From Alisma plantago-aquatica (lineage: Eukaryota > Streptophyta > Magnoliopsida > Alismatales > Alismataceae), in NCBI GenBank assembly GCA_963693085.1, contig OY856413.1, positions 471,007,879 to 471,071,878 on the forward strand: a stretch of DNA of 64,000 nucleotides. The letters are read 5' to 3'. Below the pieces are notes generated by a model. It ran no database searches. It was not told where the DNA came from and saw nothing but the letters and a program-made list of their open reading frames with translations. A program made the position numbers and the translations under genes. This document shows, piece after piece, positions 10,253 to 21,928 of this stretch. Each line of letters opens with the position of its first letter. Position 1 is the first letter of the stretch.

Positions 10253-12690
10253 TCATTATCTATCTATCAATGAGTTTAATGATCACGTCATGTTTGAAAG
10301 GTTTACTCAGGATTTCCTCTACCTCAGGAGCCACAAAACTCTATGGATAACCTTTTATCATTCACAAGTTCTATGTCTTCTAGGTTCAATATCTCCTATG
10401 GTTCATCATCAATGAAGTATTGGCTAGATTCTCCTCCCCCACCTCCTATGATCACCTTTTTGAAGTTTTTCTATGTTGTTAATGGTACATCATCTAGGAG
10501 GAACAAGTTTTATGTCATGCACATAGCTCATTTCCTTTCCAGTCAGATCTAAATCTATCTCCATTGACGGGAGCTAGTTATTTCTATTTTGTCTGTGTCT
10601 CCTTTCATGCCCTTGTATTTCATGTTCAGTCCAATCTACTTCACAAGGATATGTGTCCTAGTCACCTTACATGTTTGTGCCATTTTTCTAGCCTTGTTCA
10701 TTCTCCCTATGCCTTTTTCATTGTCTAGGGTTTAACTACAATCTCATATGATGAAACCACTCCCTACTCCCCATGTCAACTCGTGAATTATGTTCACTAA
10801 AAATATTTTCTTGATAACTAGAACTTGGTAGAGATTTTTGAGTCTGACAATTGGGTGCTCAGACCTAGTCCATGGTGGATCCACAATCTTGATGACGAGA
10901 CTCTGCTACATCACCCTGCACCCATGACCTATGGCAAGAAGAAGCATCAGTATGCAACTACACGATCTCTTAAGCAAGTGGTTGACATACTTCTACAACC
11001 TCCTTTTCCAAGATTGTATTTTTCTCTCCCCATCTCACTAATACTAAATATAAGTGCCAAATCTTCTATAAATTGTATAAAATACATACCTTGGCCAAAA
11101 ATGACATGTATTGTATGATTCTTGATCAAAACATGCAAGCTATCCATTAAAAGTATGTTACTTGAATTTTCTCTTATTTGCTTAAAATGAATACATGTGA
11201 TCTTTTTATAATAAATATTGCCATATTATGAAACCAAGACCTTATATAATCTCGATGCTGTATTTTAACTCAAGATCAGTATAACTTTTTATAATGTATG
11301 AACCAATTTTTGACATTGATCACTCACGTGCAGTAAATATGATCATGTAATATGATATGTGAATTTAAATGGACTTTATGATGCTAGATCTATAATCATA
11401 TACATATTTTTATCAATGATGTGTAGAAATACACTTATGACTCTATTAAATAACTTTTGAGGGCTTGTTATACAAAATTGAACTATGATCACTATCATTC
11501 TATGGTAATGACTACATGACATCATATATGACATAAATGGATATGTTGATGATTAAGTCATTATTTTTACTCAAATATTATGATTTCCCTATAGAATTAT
11601 TGTTCAGATGTTTTCCCCAAAGTTAATAATGATCTATGATGTAATATGTGAAATTATAATGAACTAGGATGTAATTTAGAGATATTGCAATTAATACTCG
11701 TAAAAGATTTTACTTTGAATGTTCAAATATCCAACCCTCGTGAATAAAGATTGATATGACTTAATCTTGTTGAATTTTAGCAAATCATACCTATTGTATA
11801 TCAAAGGATATCTATGTTGAGTTGGTTTCCAAGATTTGATCAAGATTGTTAGATCATATTCATACCAGTACTCTTATCTCAAGGTACACTTTTATCCTCC
11901 TATTGGCCAAACTAATGGTATTGAAACTTGTTTGTATGTACCTAATGATTCTTGGCTATACCTACTAATTTGACCTACAAGTTCCACGTGATCACCATGT
12001 TTTATATTTATTATATTATGTTGATAACATGCAAACATAACCAATTATGTCCAATATGCAACCCCTATTGTACCTATTTGTATTGTCAGGGAAACAACAT
12101 GAGTCTCAATGTACCTAAATGATTTGATCAAGCAAGGACACAAACCTTTGAAACATAGTGAGATCTTAGTTTTAACCTTGAGGTCTATCACCTTGAAACA
12201 GGTTAGATCCAGACCTTTAGCCTTAAGATGATATTGTATAGTATAATTTAAATGCACTAAAAATATTCTTTGATACTAAAAATAAAGTAATTAATATTTT
12301 TAATTTGTTTCTTCTTATTATATAGGATTCTATATAAGGAAATATGTTACTTAAACTTGTAATTTTATGTTATGTAGAGTGTATTCACTACAATGTCATT
12401 CATGTGTACCCATTTTATGATTTTAGGTCACATGTACTTTATGAAAATTACCAAGAACATTCCTTCACTACAATGATATATGCTAATATCTTAAAAAATG
12501 TAACACCAAAGTAGGTCTATCTGGTAATGTATAATTGCATAGTTTTGATTTTGCATCTTCTTATATTACATAGTTTCCTTTTGACATGTATCTTCATTAT
12601 TTTGCTTATCAATTACGTTGTGTAAACCATGTGGCTCATGAATACCAAGAGCATGATGTTTGTTCTATTTATATATGCTATATAGTTTTA
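10253..12690. other. AT-rich stretch, unassigned
   Basis: No recognised protein motif, LTR end, PBS or RNA gene was found on either strand. Short open frames at 10343-10552 and 10825-11118 show no family resemblance and lie in compositionally ordinary AT-rich DNA, so I do not call them genes. Two CTACAATG words preceded by TTCA (about 12388 and 12466) sit 78 bp apart, without any longer shared context. The most likely identity is decayed retrotransposon non-coding sequence, but this is inference. Confidence 0.4.
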
Positions 12691-12699
12691 AGTCATTTA

Positions 12700-12790
12700 A
12701 GGGACAAACACTCAGGTCCTCTCACCATTGACTTTTTAGTCATGAGGATTGAGGATTGGAGTAATAAACCATTCTATGGCAATCTCTATG
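12700..12790 (+). repeat. Short segment shared with the gypsy LTR end at 19375-19445
   Basis: The words GGGAC-x2-ACAC, GTCCT, CATTGACTTT, TAGTCAT and GTAATAAAC occur in the same order and spacing here and just inside the LTR end at 19454. Outside these roughly 75 bp the two regions do not align by eye. It may be the last part of a related LTR whose primer-binding site has been lost. Nothing longer can be supported. Confidence 0.45.
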
Positions 12791-12829
12791 TTGGTTATAT
12801 CGATGAAGGGAACTTAATTGTCACATCAT

Positions 12830-14355
12830 AATAGTTGGTTGGGAAGGAGTAGCCTTTATTGGTAATGTTATACTGTTTCACTCTATCTCCTTTTGTGACT
12901 TGTGGGAATGATGGCTAGGGGTTACATGTCAAAATGTGTAATCAAAATACTAACCATCATGGCCCTTTAAATATGAGAGAGAATGAAGTAGGGTTTCTCG
13001 AAACCCTAACTAAAAAGGTAGTGGTTGCATATTAAGAATCCTTCATGGGACAACCATCTAGGTGACTATACTACCACATAATTTCTTGGAATAAGTCAAC
13101 CAACTCACTATCTTGTCTAGTCAGATGACTACGCTATCTAGTTGACCAATTGGGTTGATCTTGTCAATTGGCTGGTTGGACCGACAGTCGACCGATTGGG
13201 CTGATTTGAACTCAATCGATTGACTCTCTAGTTCATCAAATGGTCTATCTTGTAGGTTGATTGGACTGCAATCGGCTAACTAGGCTTCCAATTTGTCTAT
13301 CAATGATCTAATTTATTACCTAAACCTTTTAGTCACTAGCTATTTAATTGTCCATGATTATACTCCTCTTCCATGTGCAATGTATGTGTGAGACCCTATA
13401 AGCTCCACATCATGTTGGTAATGATGTCTATAATCGTATCATGAATTTACAGATGATCATTCGTATCTAGAAAGACTTCACTATTATTCAACTAATTGTA
13501 TAAGTTAGAGAATAACTTCAACCTAGTGATATGACCAGTTCTAGAATTATCATACAATACCTTTGTCTATGATATCCAGATCAAATTCAAGGTATGAAAA
13601 TGTCATCCTCTTAATTTTACATCTTTCTTCCTTGATCCAGGGTATATATTGACATAAATATGAGATCAATATCATATATTGACTTACATGAGAATATCCA
13701 TGCATGTCATAGTGTTACTCATCAAGTGACTGAGGTATCGCTCCAATAGGAGGGATAAATTTCATCTATATCACTCAAGATAAACTGCATGTGTCATAGT
13801 GCACTCAATCACTACTCATATGGCAACCCTTATTCAAATTTCACTTCTATTAGTGTCAAAATGCACTCAAAAACATGTCATAATTTTTGTAACTTTAGGT
13901 CTAAACACGAAAATCACCACTATCACTTAAAGATTTTGATCCACAATGTCATTTATGTATTTCATGTATCATACTCAAGTTATGCCTGTTTGATACACTT
14001 GTTCATAACAAGCACCCATGTATTGTACTTGATGTCCAATATCATGACTAATGATAGGTAGTCATTATTCGACACACATCTATTCTTAATGTATTATTGT
14101 CGTGCTAATTTTTGTAATAGTATCTATCTAGGGACCTAGAAAAAAATTAATACTCTTGGCATACACATAAAATCACGTTAGGTCCCCAACCTAGAATCAT
14201 ATGTAATTGAGTCATACATTCTTAGGATATTGTTATAGTCATTTATTTTCTAATTCAAGTAAAATAATATTTGGAATTTCCTCTATTAATAATCAAAATG
14301 ATATGAAACTGTGCCATTACAATAACCATACGATTGAGTCTTAGGGAATACTACC
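12830..14355 (-). mobile_element. Degenerate Ty1/copia LTR, downstream LTR of the antisense copia relic
   Basis: Bases 13590-14110 run parallel to the copia LTR copies at 49150-49640 and 56830-57320: GACAT...ATGAGAT, CATGCATGTCAT, CTACTCATCAAG, GGAGGGA, CACTCA and the final ATCACCACTATCAC block. The inner border near 14350 matches the border at 49948 (CATACGATTGAG..., then GCACTGCAAAT against GCACTGCGAG). The outer border near 12830 is less certain. A TATA-like element for the minus strand lies near 12973. Upstream of it (13140-13230) is a cluster of CGATT, CGACC and TCGATTG words like those of related LTRs. There is no target-site duplication, so the boundaries are approximate. Confidence 0.6.
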
Positions 14356-14399
14356 AATATTCCCCAAATTGCACTGCAAATTTATCACTTCAAAATCTA

Positions 14400-15540
14400 A
14401 GTCCAAGTGATCTAGCATGATCATCATGCTTTTGATGTGAAATTTCTTTCATCAAAGGATCAACATCATTGCTTTCTGTTGGTACTCTACAAATCCATCA
14501 CCTCTCCTTGCTTATGATATCTCTTATGTGATGGTAGCACCTTATTATATTATTAGAACGTTGATGTTATGTGGGTTCCTTCACTTGTGCATTGGATCCA
14601 TTGCTATTGCAATATAGCTATATTGCATTATCAATGGATTGCAACACCCCTAGTTCACCAATGAACATGTTGGTCCATACAACTTCCTTTTTTGCATTGG
14701 AGGCAGCAATGTACTAGGCCTCTATTGTATAATAAACCACTATCATTTACTTGGAATTTTTTTATATCACAACTTTGCTATTGAGGTAAAACACAAAATC
14801 TTTGTGTGGTCAGTGATTATCCTTGTCAATTTGATAGGTAACATCAATGTAACCATTTACAACCATTTGTTCCTCACCACCATAAATAAGGACTTAGTCC
14901 TTAGTTCTTAACACGTACTTAAGTATTTTCTTCACAAAAGTCCAATGACCTTTACCAAGATATGAATGGTATCTAGTCATCATGCTCAAATCATATAAGA
15001 CTTTGGGACACGTACATTACATCACATAGATGACATATTCAATTTTATATGCATATGGACTCTTACTTATGTGTGCCCTCTGTTTAAAAGAGTCGGGACT
15101 TGATCTCTAGGGAGACTTACTACATGAGAAATGGGTTATACTCTTACATGCTTAACCTTTCCATCACTTTGTCAATGTATGTACTTTTACTTCTACCAAG
15201 AAGCCTTCTAGATCGATATATGTAGATCTTAATTTTTAGAATATAGGATTATTTTCTTAAATCCTTCATGGAGAAGGTGTTTCTCAACCATTTCTTAACC
15301 AAATGTGGAGTGGGGATGTTATTCTTTATCAATGGTATGTCATCTACATACAATAAGTGGAATATAATTATTGACCTACTAACCTTCTTGAAAACACAAG
15401 GTTCATCTTCAATTTGGATAAATCTATACTATTTGACTGTCTCACCAAAATGAAGATTCCTTCTATAAGATAATTTCTCCTATCTATAGATTGACCTTTG
15501 TAGCTTACATACCATTTTGTCTTCATTTGCAGCAATAAAA
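14400..15540 (-). pseudogene. Ty1/copia RT-RNase H fragment
   Basis: The minus strand starts at VCKLQRSIY near 15515, the usual block before the RT catalytic site. DEPCVFKKVS follows, and then LLYVDDIPL (about 15330-15300), which keeps the Y-V-D-D catalytic pair. FSMKDLRK, KIKIY and RSRRLL-like blocks come next. The RNase H part has VNGYIDVTYQIDKD (about 14840), EA-stop-YIAASNAKKEVVW (about 14725-14680), ELGVLQS and a CNSNGS block matching C-D-N-N-G-A. Several stops and frameshifts are present. Integrase and gag are missing because the sequence is cut at 15541, where the gypsy LTR begins. The neighbouring LTR at 12830-14355 lies downstream of this pol end, as expected for one element. Confidence 0.8.
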
Positions 15541-16367
15541 TTGTGATGACCCTAATTTTGGAATTTAAATACTCAATTGAGGCATAAATAGATTCAATAG
15601 TATTTATAAAAAAATCATGAGATGATTTAGGGTGACAAGAAATATTCTTAGACGTGTTTGATCAAGATTTGATGATTAAGTGCATTGAATTCAAGGTGTA
15701 CACCTAATTATAAGTTATTCAAAGAATTTGATTAGATGAGAAAAGGATAAAATTATGGTCTCAAACTTGGTTATAATAAGCATAGTGGGATAAGGGACAC
15801 ATGATTCGAATTTCATTTGAATTGGAATTTAGTACTTGAAGTTATAGGCAATTTGATGTATGGTTTTTATCAAAATGATGTAAGAGGAAACTTTGGTTGA
15901 ATCCTTCTTTTGACTTTATGGCAAAGAGTGATGTGTCACGATGAATAAGACTTTGAGTCCACACAAGTCCATCGCAACTACTATTAGTCTCCACCTCCTA
16001 CCTTCAGGGCTATACTTGCTTTTTGACAACTGATCTTTCCCTCCATCCTTCTAGCTTGTACCTTGGTCTGAGAGGGATGGCTCTCTCCTTTTATCCTTGA
16101 GTAGGGAGGAAAAGAAGATAGGGAAGAGGAATTAAATCCCTCTTTGCACCTCTCCATCCTCCTTGATAGAGCCCAATGTTGTAGGCATCCCCTCCAACTA
16201 AGCCAAGCAGGACTGAGGTTTAGACTTAGATGCTTCTCCCTTCCTTTCCCTATTCTTTTCTGCCTCCACCCTTGTAACATCCTAGGATTTGAGGCCTCGG
16301 ATAACATGCTCTTAAAAGGAATAATTAGACTACCCATATCACCAAGGTGCACCTCCTTTTCTGAGAA

Positions 16368-16446
16368 CCCATCACTAAAGAACTCCATAGTTAAGTGTGC
16401 TCAGCTTGGAGAAGTACTAGGATGGGTGACCAGTCGGGAAGTTGAC
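16368..16446 (+). other. 5S rRNA-derived domain, left Cassandra LTR
   Basis: The sequence follows plant 5S rRNA through AGAACTCC, AGTTAAG (box A region, 16389-16400), AAGTACTAGGATGGGTGACC (with box C at 16418-16431) and GGGAAGT. Box C (TAGGATGGGTGACC) is unchanged from the canonical sequence. In genuine 5S genes these are internal RNA polymerase III promoter elements. In Cassandra they are thought to drive or shape element transcription. The 5' third of 5S is replaced or too diverged to align, so this is not a functional 5S gene. Confidence 0.9.
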
Positions 16447-16910
16447 CCTGGCTTGTGTGTGAGTGAGGATAAAGCGGGTAGTTAAGGCTAGTGGTGGTCT
16501 ATGGGGCCAGTCGTCATTCTTGAAACTCTACTAGAGTCTTGGGCAGTGGGCTCGGGCATTACAAATGGTATCAGAGCCAATTCCCCTCCAATAGGTGGGG
16601 CCCACATGGACATGGCATGCCAGCCTTGAGTCGTGTGGTCCATGCATGTAGGAAAGGGTTGTCCATGGTTGACGTAGACACCCTTGCGCTGGTATTCTAT
16701 GATCAGGAGATGGGTGTCCATGGGCCATTGTGGGTCTACACTGAAATGGGGAAGAGATTATGTGGCCTTATAGTTGAGCCTTGACAAGGATGTCAAGAGT
16801 CTAAGTGGGGGAGATTGTAACATCCCAAGATTTGAGGTCTCGGATAACATGATCTTAAAAGGAATGATTGGACTACCCATATCACCAAGTTGCACCTCCT
16901 TTTTCGGGAA

Positions 16911-16990
16911 CCGATCAGTAAAGAACTCCATAGTTAAGCGTGTTCATCTTGGAGTAGTACTAGGATGGGTGACCGGTCGGGAAGTTGACC
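16911..16990 (+). other. 5S rRNA-derived domain, right Cassandra LTR
   Basis: This is the second 5S-like copy, with box A AGTTAAGCGTG (16932-16942) and box C TAGGATGGGTGACC (16961-16974). It is closer to true 5S than the left copy in two places: AAGCGTG instead of AAGTGTG, and GAGTAGTACTAGG instead of GAGAAGTACTAGG. Since the LTRs were identical on insertion, these differences arose afterwards, mostly in the left LTR. Confidence 0.9.
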
Positions 16991-19456
16991 CCGACTTGCA
17001 CGTGACTGAGGACAAAGCGCGCAGTTAAGGCTAGTGATGGTCTATGGGGCCAGTCGTCATTCCTGAAACTCTACTAGTGTCTTGGGTAGTGGGCCCAGGC
17101 GTTACAACCCTCTTCTCTTCTTCTTCCCACACAAAGTAGAAGTCACTGCCTTCTAGCTCCTGCCCTTGGGCTCCCACATGACTATTGGCTGCCTCACACC
17201 ATTGCCACCCCAGAGGCAGACACCAGGGAAGAGGTGGCTGAGGACCGCACTCTCTAGGCCTCCAGTCACAGTTCCACCACCTCGTCTACACTAATGCAAG
17301 CATGGAGCTCACTGGGGATGATAGAGCGGGGTTTCCCTATTCCTCCCCTCTTTCTAACATGAAATAAAGGAATCGTGAGGAAGGGCGAAGCCTAGGGTTG
17401 AGCGAGTGATTGGAAGCAGAAATGGATCGGTCATCGCTTGGCCCAGCTGAGGTTCGCTCTGATTGGCCAAGAGGGAGGATCGTGCAATGAGAGGAGACTA
17501 GTGAATAGGCAATAGCGGCTAACGTTGATTGCGGGTGACAGCGACTGACATCGATAGAAGGTGATAGCGGCTAACGCTAATCGCAGGCGAGTGAAAGACG
17601 CCGACTATTGGGAACTAGCGTTGCGACCCTATTGGATCCTATGGAAAAAATAGATGAACCTATATACAAAATTCATCAACTCGACATTATCTATGCAATG
17701 AGAACACTTTCAGACCCTAAAGTGTCTTCTAGTTCTCCTATCTTACTAAAAATTTAAACTTGACTTTGTCTCTCCATGATAAATATTTGACTTTGACCTA
17801 TTTTATGCATCAAGTTCTCTTATATCTTTGAAGAAAGTAGTTTGGTGATTCTCTATGACATTATGGGCTAAGACCAACCCCTTTTTGTGGCATGATGATA
17901 TATGTAATTGAAAACCCTTATTTTTTTATCGCTTATGCCCATATGACTTGTTCACCTTGTTTCTGCCCTAATATCAATATGGGTCATATTGTTATTCTCT
18001 TCCCTCTTAAATTAGAGTTGATCGTCTCTTTCTTGACCCATTTTATGTGGATGTCCCACATATGTCATATGTTGGATCTTAATGATAAAAGTCATATATG
18101 TTACATTTTGATGTAAGTTGATATGGTGGACCATGGTGCATAGACCTTGGGGACATCCACCTAATCTTGATATATGATTCATATGTTCCACCTTGATATA
18201 ATCCATATTTTATAATTGGACACTTTAACTCAATGAATCATGACCTCGGTTGCCCTATTATGAGTTTTTGACCTGACAATGTACATAAAGGACTTGAAAC
18301 TTGGAAATAATCATATAAAATGAATGGAACCTCGAAATGTCTTGAAACTTGAACCAAGCCTTCATGATGACCTATAATTCACCAAAAAAATACCAAACAT
18401 GTAATAAGTTACTTGAATATAATTTGGAAAAATCCCTAAAAATGAAGCTAATTAGGGCTAATGATGAGAACTAATACATGTATGCAATCTTGTGCTTAAC
18501 CATGTGTGGCTTGTGATCTAGATGATCAAGAATACGCTATGAATCTCTTAATTAGGTATGGGATTCAATAATTATATGAATATGGCTTTCTTTTTTAAAA
18601 TGTGGTACATATGTATGCTTTTTACTTACTCAAATATTTCCGTGTAGTATTCCATTATTGTACTTGATGTTTGTCTCATTATTGTTGTTTTATAACTTGG
18701 ACAGATAATATAGATCTCCATTATACAAACCATGTGCACCTACCTATAGTCTCGGGGTAAGGACACAAGACCAGGTGCCTTTCTTGAGTTGTCAAGATAG
18801 GGCAGACCACTTTGATATAAGGGTTAGCTCCTGGCGATGGCCTTGAGGTCCCTTACGAATAGGGTTAGATAATATTGAGCACCCTCACAGACTCTTCCAA
18901 TGAGAAGCTGGTCAAAGCCCTTATGATATATAATATAGTTGGTATAATTGTAGTAAATTGACTAAAATATGGGTTCTTTATTTGCTAAGTAAGTAACTCA
19001 TTTGTTTGTGTTCGGTACTTCTATAAATCTTTTAAAATTATGCAAAGCTAATGTTTATGAATATTTCAGCATTGTACTCAACACCTCGTGTGCTTGACCC
19101 ACCTTGTTTCACATATTTTATAGGTTGATAGATGGATAGAAGTTTATGGGATTGGTGAGCTATGTCAGATGTACTTGTTGTAAGATCCCCAGTGTACATG
19201 AGAAGGCTTGTAAAATTGTACTCTTGAATATGTAATTGTAATATTTTAATAAAGTGTGTTGCTTAATATTACTTGTTGAATGTTGAGATTATGGTTGGTG
19301 ATTTTATCTTGTTATTTGTTCATGTATTCTAAGATTTATGCTTCTGCATTCACACTTTGTTAACACCATCCTAGGGACGGACACCTAAGTCCTATCTCCA
19401 TTGACTTTGTAGTCATTTGGAGTTAGGATATGGGTAATAAACAGTTCCATGACATA

Positions 19457-19469
19457 TGGTATCAAATCC
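19457..19469 (+). other. Primer-binding-site-like sequence next to the gypsy LTR
   Basis: TGGTATCAAATCC differs from the initiator-Met PBS TGGTATCAGAGCC at two positions. It lies three bases after the LTR end at 19454. This supports reading 15542-19454 as an upstream (5') LTR on the plus strand. Confidence 0.6.
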
Positions 19470-19836
19470 TGAACAATAACTACACCAAACATTGCTCACA
19501 TGAATCACAAACTAAACACAACCTTACATCTCAAATTTAGAAACTTAATGAGTTTTCCTTTGTGGACTAAGTTGACTTAGCCTCTAGGTTAGAACCTACA
19601 TGTTGTAGAACTAGGTGTATACTTGTGTAATCCTTATAATCTTTCTTTCTCCTCTATTGTCTTGTAGTATGGGTTGTAGGTTCAGAAGGGTGAGAAAAGA
19701 GAGATCTTATTATAACCCTAGACACGTGTTTGTGGCATGTGATTAGGGCACCTACACAGTCTGTGAGCTCTTAGAATGCCATTCTGAAGGTGCTTTGTCT
19801 TACCCTCCAGCTTTTGAAAGTGATGTCTTCTGAAGT
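19470..19836. other. Non-coding leader-like stretch, unassigned
   Basis: This lies between the primer-binding site and the Athila-type ORF. No gag motif is visible. The border between the gypsy element and the Athila-type element must lie here or just downstream, but I cannot place it. Confidence 0.4.
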
Positions 19837-20695
19837 GTGATCATTGATGAGGAGTACCATGAGGCCAACAAGGCCAGGTCAACGGCTATCCATAAGCCAA
19901 TCTTTAGATATTATCATCGCCTACTTAGCACATGTGTCTTTGCTAAGAAAGAAACCCAAGGCGCGTGTGGGAGGCCGGATTTATTGTTTCTGTGGGCTAT
20001 GGTATATGATTTTTTATCAATGCAGGTTACTTCATTCTGAGAAGGTTCTTCAACACTAACAAGATTAAAAAGAGAGAATTTGTAGACATCATATGTGGGG
20101 GATTAATCACTCACCTAGCCATGAAGCTTGGTACAGACCTAACCGGTCTAGAGTTTGCACCAGGTAAGAACCTGGTGGATATCCAATATTTGATTTCTAT
20201 TGGTCTGATTGCTAAGGTCCACAATGATGATGCCTAGTTTAGATATTATTTTGATAATGATCTGTACAATGATATGCCTGATTTGGAGATCATAACCTTA
20301 ATGAATAAAGACAACTGGAAGTTGGACCTTAGTGGCAAAGATGATAATGCAGATGCCCCTAAAGAACCAGCTACTCCAAATGCACCTACTGTAACAGCCA
20401 CAACGTAGCATCTGCCTCCCTTCACCAACACTTAGACTAAGTACACTTGGGCTATGCCTAATGTTAGGCATCTCTATGGCTATGTGCAACAACGTTTTGA
20501 CCATCAAGAGATCCACCTCGATCTGATGGGTCAGCAATACTCAGTGATGCATGAGATGGTCCAAGGCATGGATATGTGGCATATCTCTCAAGGACACTAT
20601 CCAATGCTACAACCTACACCTATTCCACCTTAGCCCGAGCCCACTCCACAGCCTATGCTAGTTGATACTCCTAATGGCAATGACTTGTTGAACTA
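19837..20695 (+). pseudogene. Athila-type third ORF (envelope-position ORF), degraded
   Basis: The first frame has AIHKPIFRYYHRLLSTCVFA, then GRPDLLFLWAMVYDFLSMQV. After a frameshift near 20050 comes VDIICGGLITHLAMKLGTDL (20080-20140), followed by YLISIGLIAK. A proline-rich tail includes DHQEIHLDLMGQQYSVMHEM. This order (a pi-x-R-x-x-x-C block, a LWM-x-x-D-like block and a GGxITxLA block) is typical of the ORF found after pol in plant Athila elements. That ORF is often called envelope-like, though its function is unproven. Stops near 20238, 20407 and 20633 and at least one frameshift kill it. Pol of this element is not in the window. Its 3' LTR follows at 21929. Confidence 0.65.
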
Positions 20696-21928
20696 GTATT
20701 TTCAATCTGGTCACAGGGGTGTTGGCCCCTCTTGCTAATTTCCTCCATGATAGGTAATTGGTTGCTTCTACCTTAGGTTTGATTGATGTAGTGAGGAGAA
20801 TGCAAATTTCAAGCTTAGGGGGGTGGGGGAGGGTGCAACCGATTGGTAATGTAGATGTAGTTGTTTTCATCATCTTTTCTCTAGTTCTCTAGTTTTTTTT
20901 CCAGTTTTTACTTTTCTCTTGGCAAGTTTAGCATGATGTGAGACTTATCTTATGTAATGAATTACTTTTCCTCCTATTTCGAACTATCTTTTCCTCCCTT
21001 ATGAGAAGTATCATTTGAAGAAATTATAAAAGAGCATGCATGAATCAAATGAAACTTTATGGCCACCAACATGTGCTTCATTTCGGATTTATGTTTGTAG
21101 CTTGAATTTTCATCTTTTTCATCCCAGATTGCCTAATACATGTAATTGGTAACAAATTGTGTGAACATGTCAACTTTGCAACACTACTTAGAACACAGGA
21201 TGTCTTTGCCAAACCTTTAGTGATTTTACAACCAACCCTTTTTAGTGATTTTTTTTTCAAAAAATGAATGCAATCTAGCTAATGATGCAATTCAGATAAC
21301 TCTCCTTTGTTTAGGGAAAAATAAGTGAAACCCATGACCAATTAAAATTCCCTTTTGGTCCACTTCACCTTAATTACCCCATAAAACATGGATAAAACCG
21401 TCTACATGTCAAACTAGCCTAGTGTAAGTTTGATCTGGACACAACGGTTAGGTGATATGTCCTAAAAGAGGGTAAAATACCCCAACTGGCACTCCTCATG
21501 TGCATAAGCCTACATTAGCAACCGAGGGTCGGAACCCCTAATCCAACATCATATCCTTTGGGAAAACAAGGAAAGAAAGTGAAAACTTGTTAACATTATC
21601 TATGATTTCATCTTTTGCATCCTTAATAGTTGAAAGTTTTGGTTGTAGATTCATTATTTTTTTAGCTTGGTTATCCAGGTTCCATTTAGTGTTACCTAGT
21701 TGACTATTTCATGTAATGCATTACCACCCTTGTTGAACTTAAATTTTCCTTCTTAGATGTCCAAGTTGAAATTAAGGCTATGAATATAAACCTGATGATT
21801 ATAATTGGTTGGGCCTTATTTACATCCTTCATTTCATTTGATCTACGCATGAACTTGGCAATTCCTTCATTTGTGTTTCTATGCTCTTTTTGCTTGAGGA
21901 CAAGCAATAGTTCAAGCTTAGGGGGATT
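20696..21928 (+). other. Athila 3' non-coding region with G-rich tract and polypurine tract
   Basis: No coding was recognised. A G-rich tract at 20818-20833 (G6-T-G5-A-G3) follows CAAGCTTA. The region ends with GAGGACAAGCAA...CAAGCTTAGGGGGA just before TTTGATG at 21927. That block is a well-known Athila polypurine tract context in plants, and it sets the start of the 3' LTR at 21929. The two CAAGCTTAGGGG blocks (20810 and 21914) look like a duplicated polypurine tract. Confidence 0.6.

Larger units (their letters stand above)
16273..17106 (+). mobile_element. Cassandra-type TRIM retrotransposon, structurally complete
   Basis: The element is 834 bp long. Its two LTRs of exactly 291 bp (16273-16563 and 16816-17106) both begin TGTAACATCC and end TTACA. 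The flanking target-site duplication is ACCCT (16268-16272 and 17107-17111). A primer-binding site TGGTATCAGAGCC (initiator-Met type) lies at 16566-16578, and a polypurine tract AGTGGGGGAGA at 16804-16814. The inside is only about 250 bp and codes for nothing. Both LTRs carry a 5S rRNA-derived domain, the hallmark of Cassandra. It has to be moved by proteins from other retrotransposons. The left LTR starts inside a stretch of a larger LTR (15542-19454), so it inserted after that one. Confidence 0.95.
15542..19454 (+). mobile_element. Ty3/gypsy-type LTR (about 3.07 kb) split by Cassandra
   Basis: The stretch starts with TGTGATGACCC (15542) and ends with CCATGACA (19454). A primer-binding-site-like TGGTATCAAATCC follows three bases after the end. 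TGTGATGACCC is a common type of start for plant gypsy LTRs. Removing the inserted Cassandra (16273-17106) and one duplicated target leaves roughly 3.07 kb. The left border cuts the copia relic at 15541. No second LTR of this family is in the window, so it is either a solo LTR or a truncated element, and no target-site duplication can be shown. The GC-richer stretch 17400-17620 holds repeated GCGGCTAACG words. Long frames in here are by chance. Confidence 0.6.

Noticed and set aside
15984..16388. 134-codon minus-strand frame
   Set aside because: It runs across the border of the gypsy LTR into Cassandra, so it is an accident of insertion.
16368..16990. Two 5S rRNA genes
   Set aside because: Only the 3' two-thirds of 5S is recognisable in each, and both lie at the same place in paired LTRs, so they are Cassandra domains.
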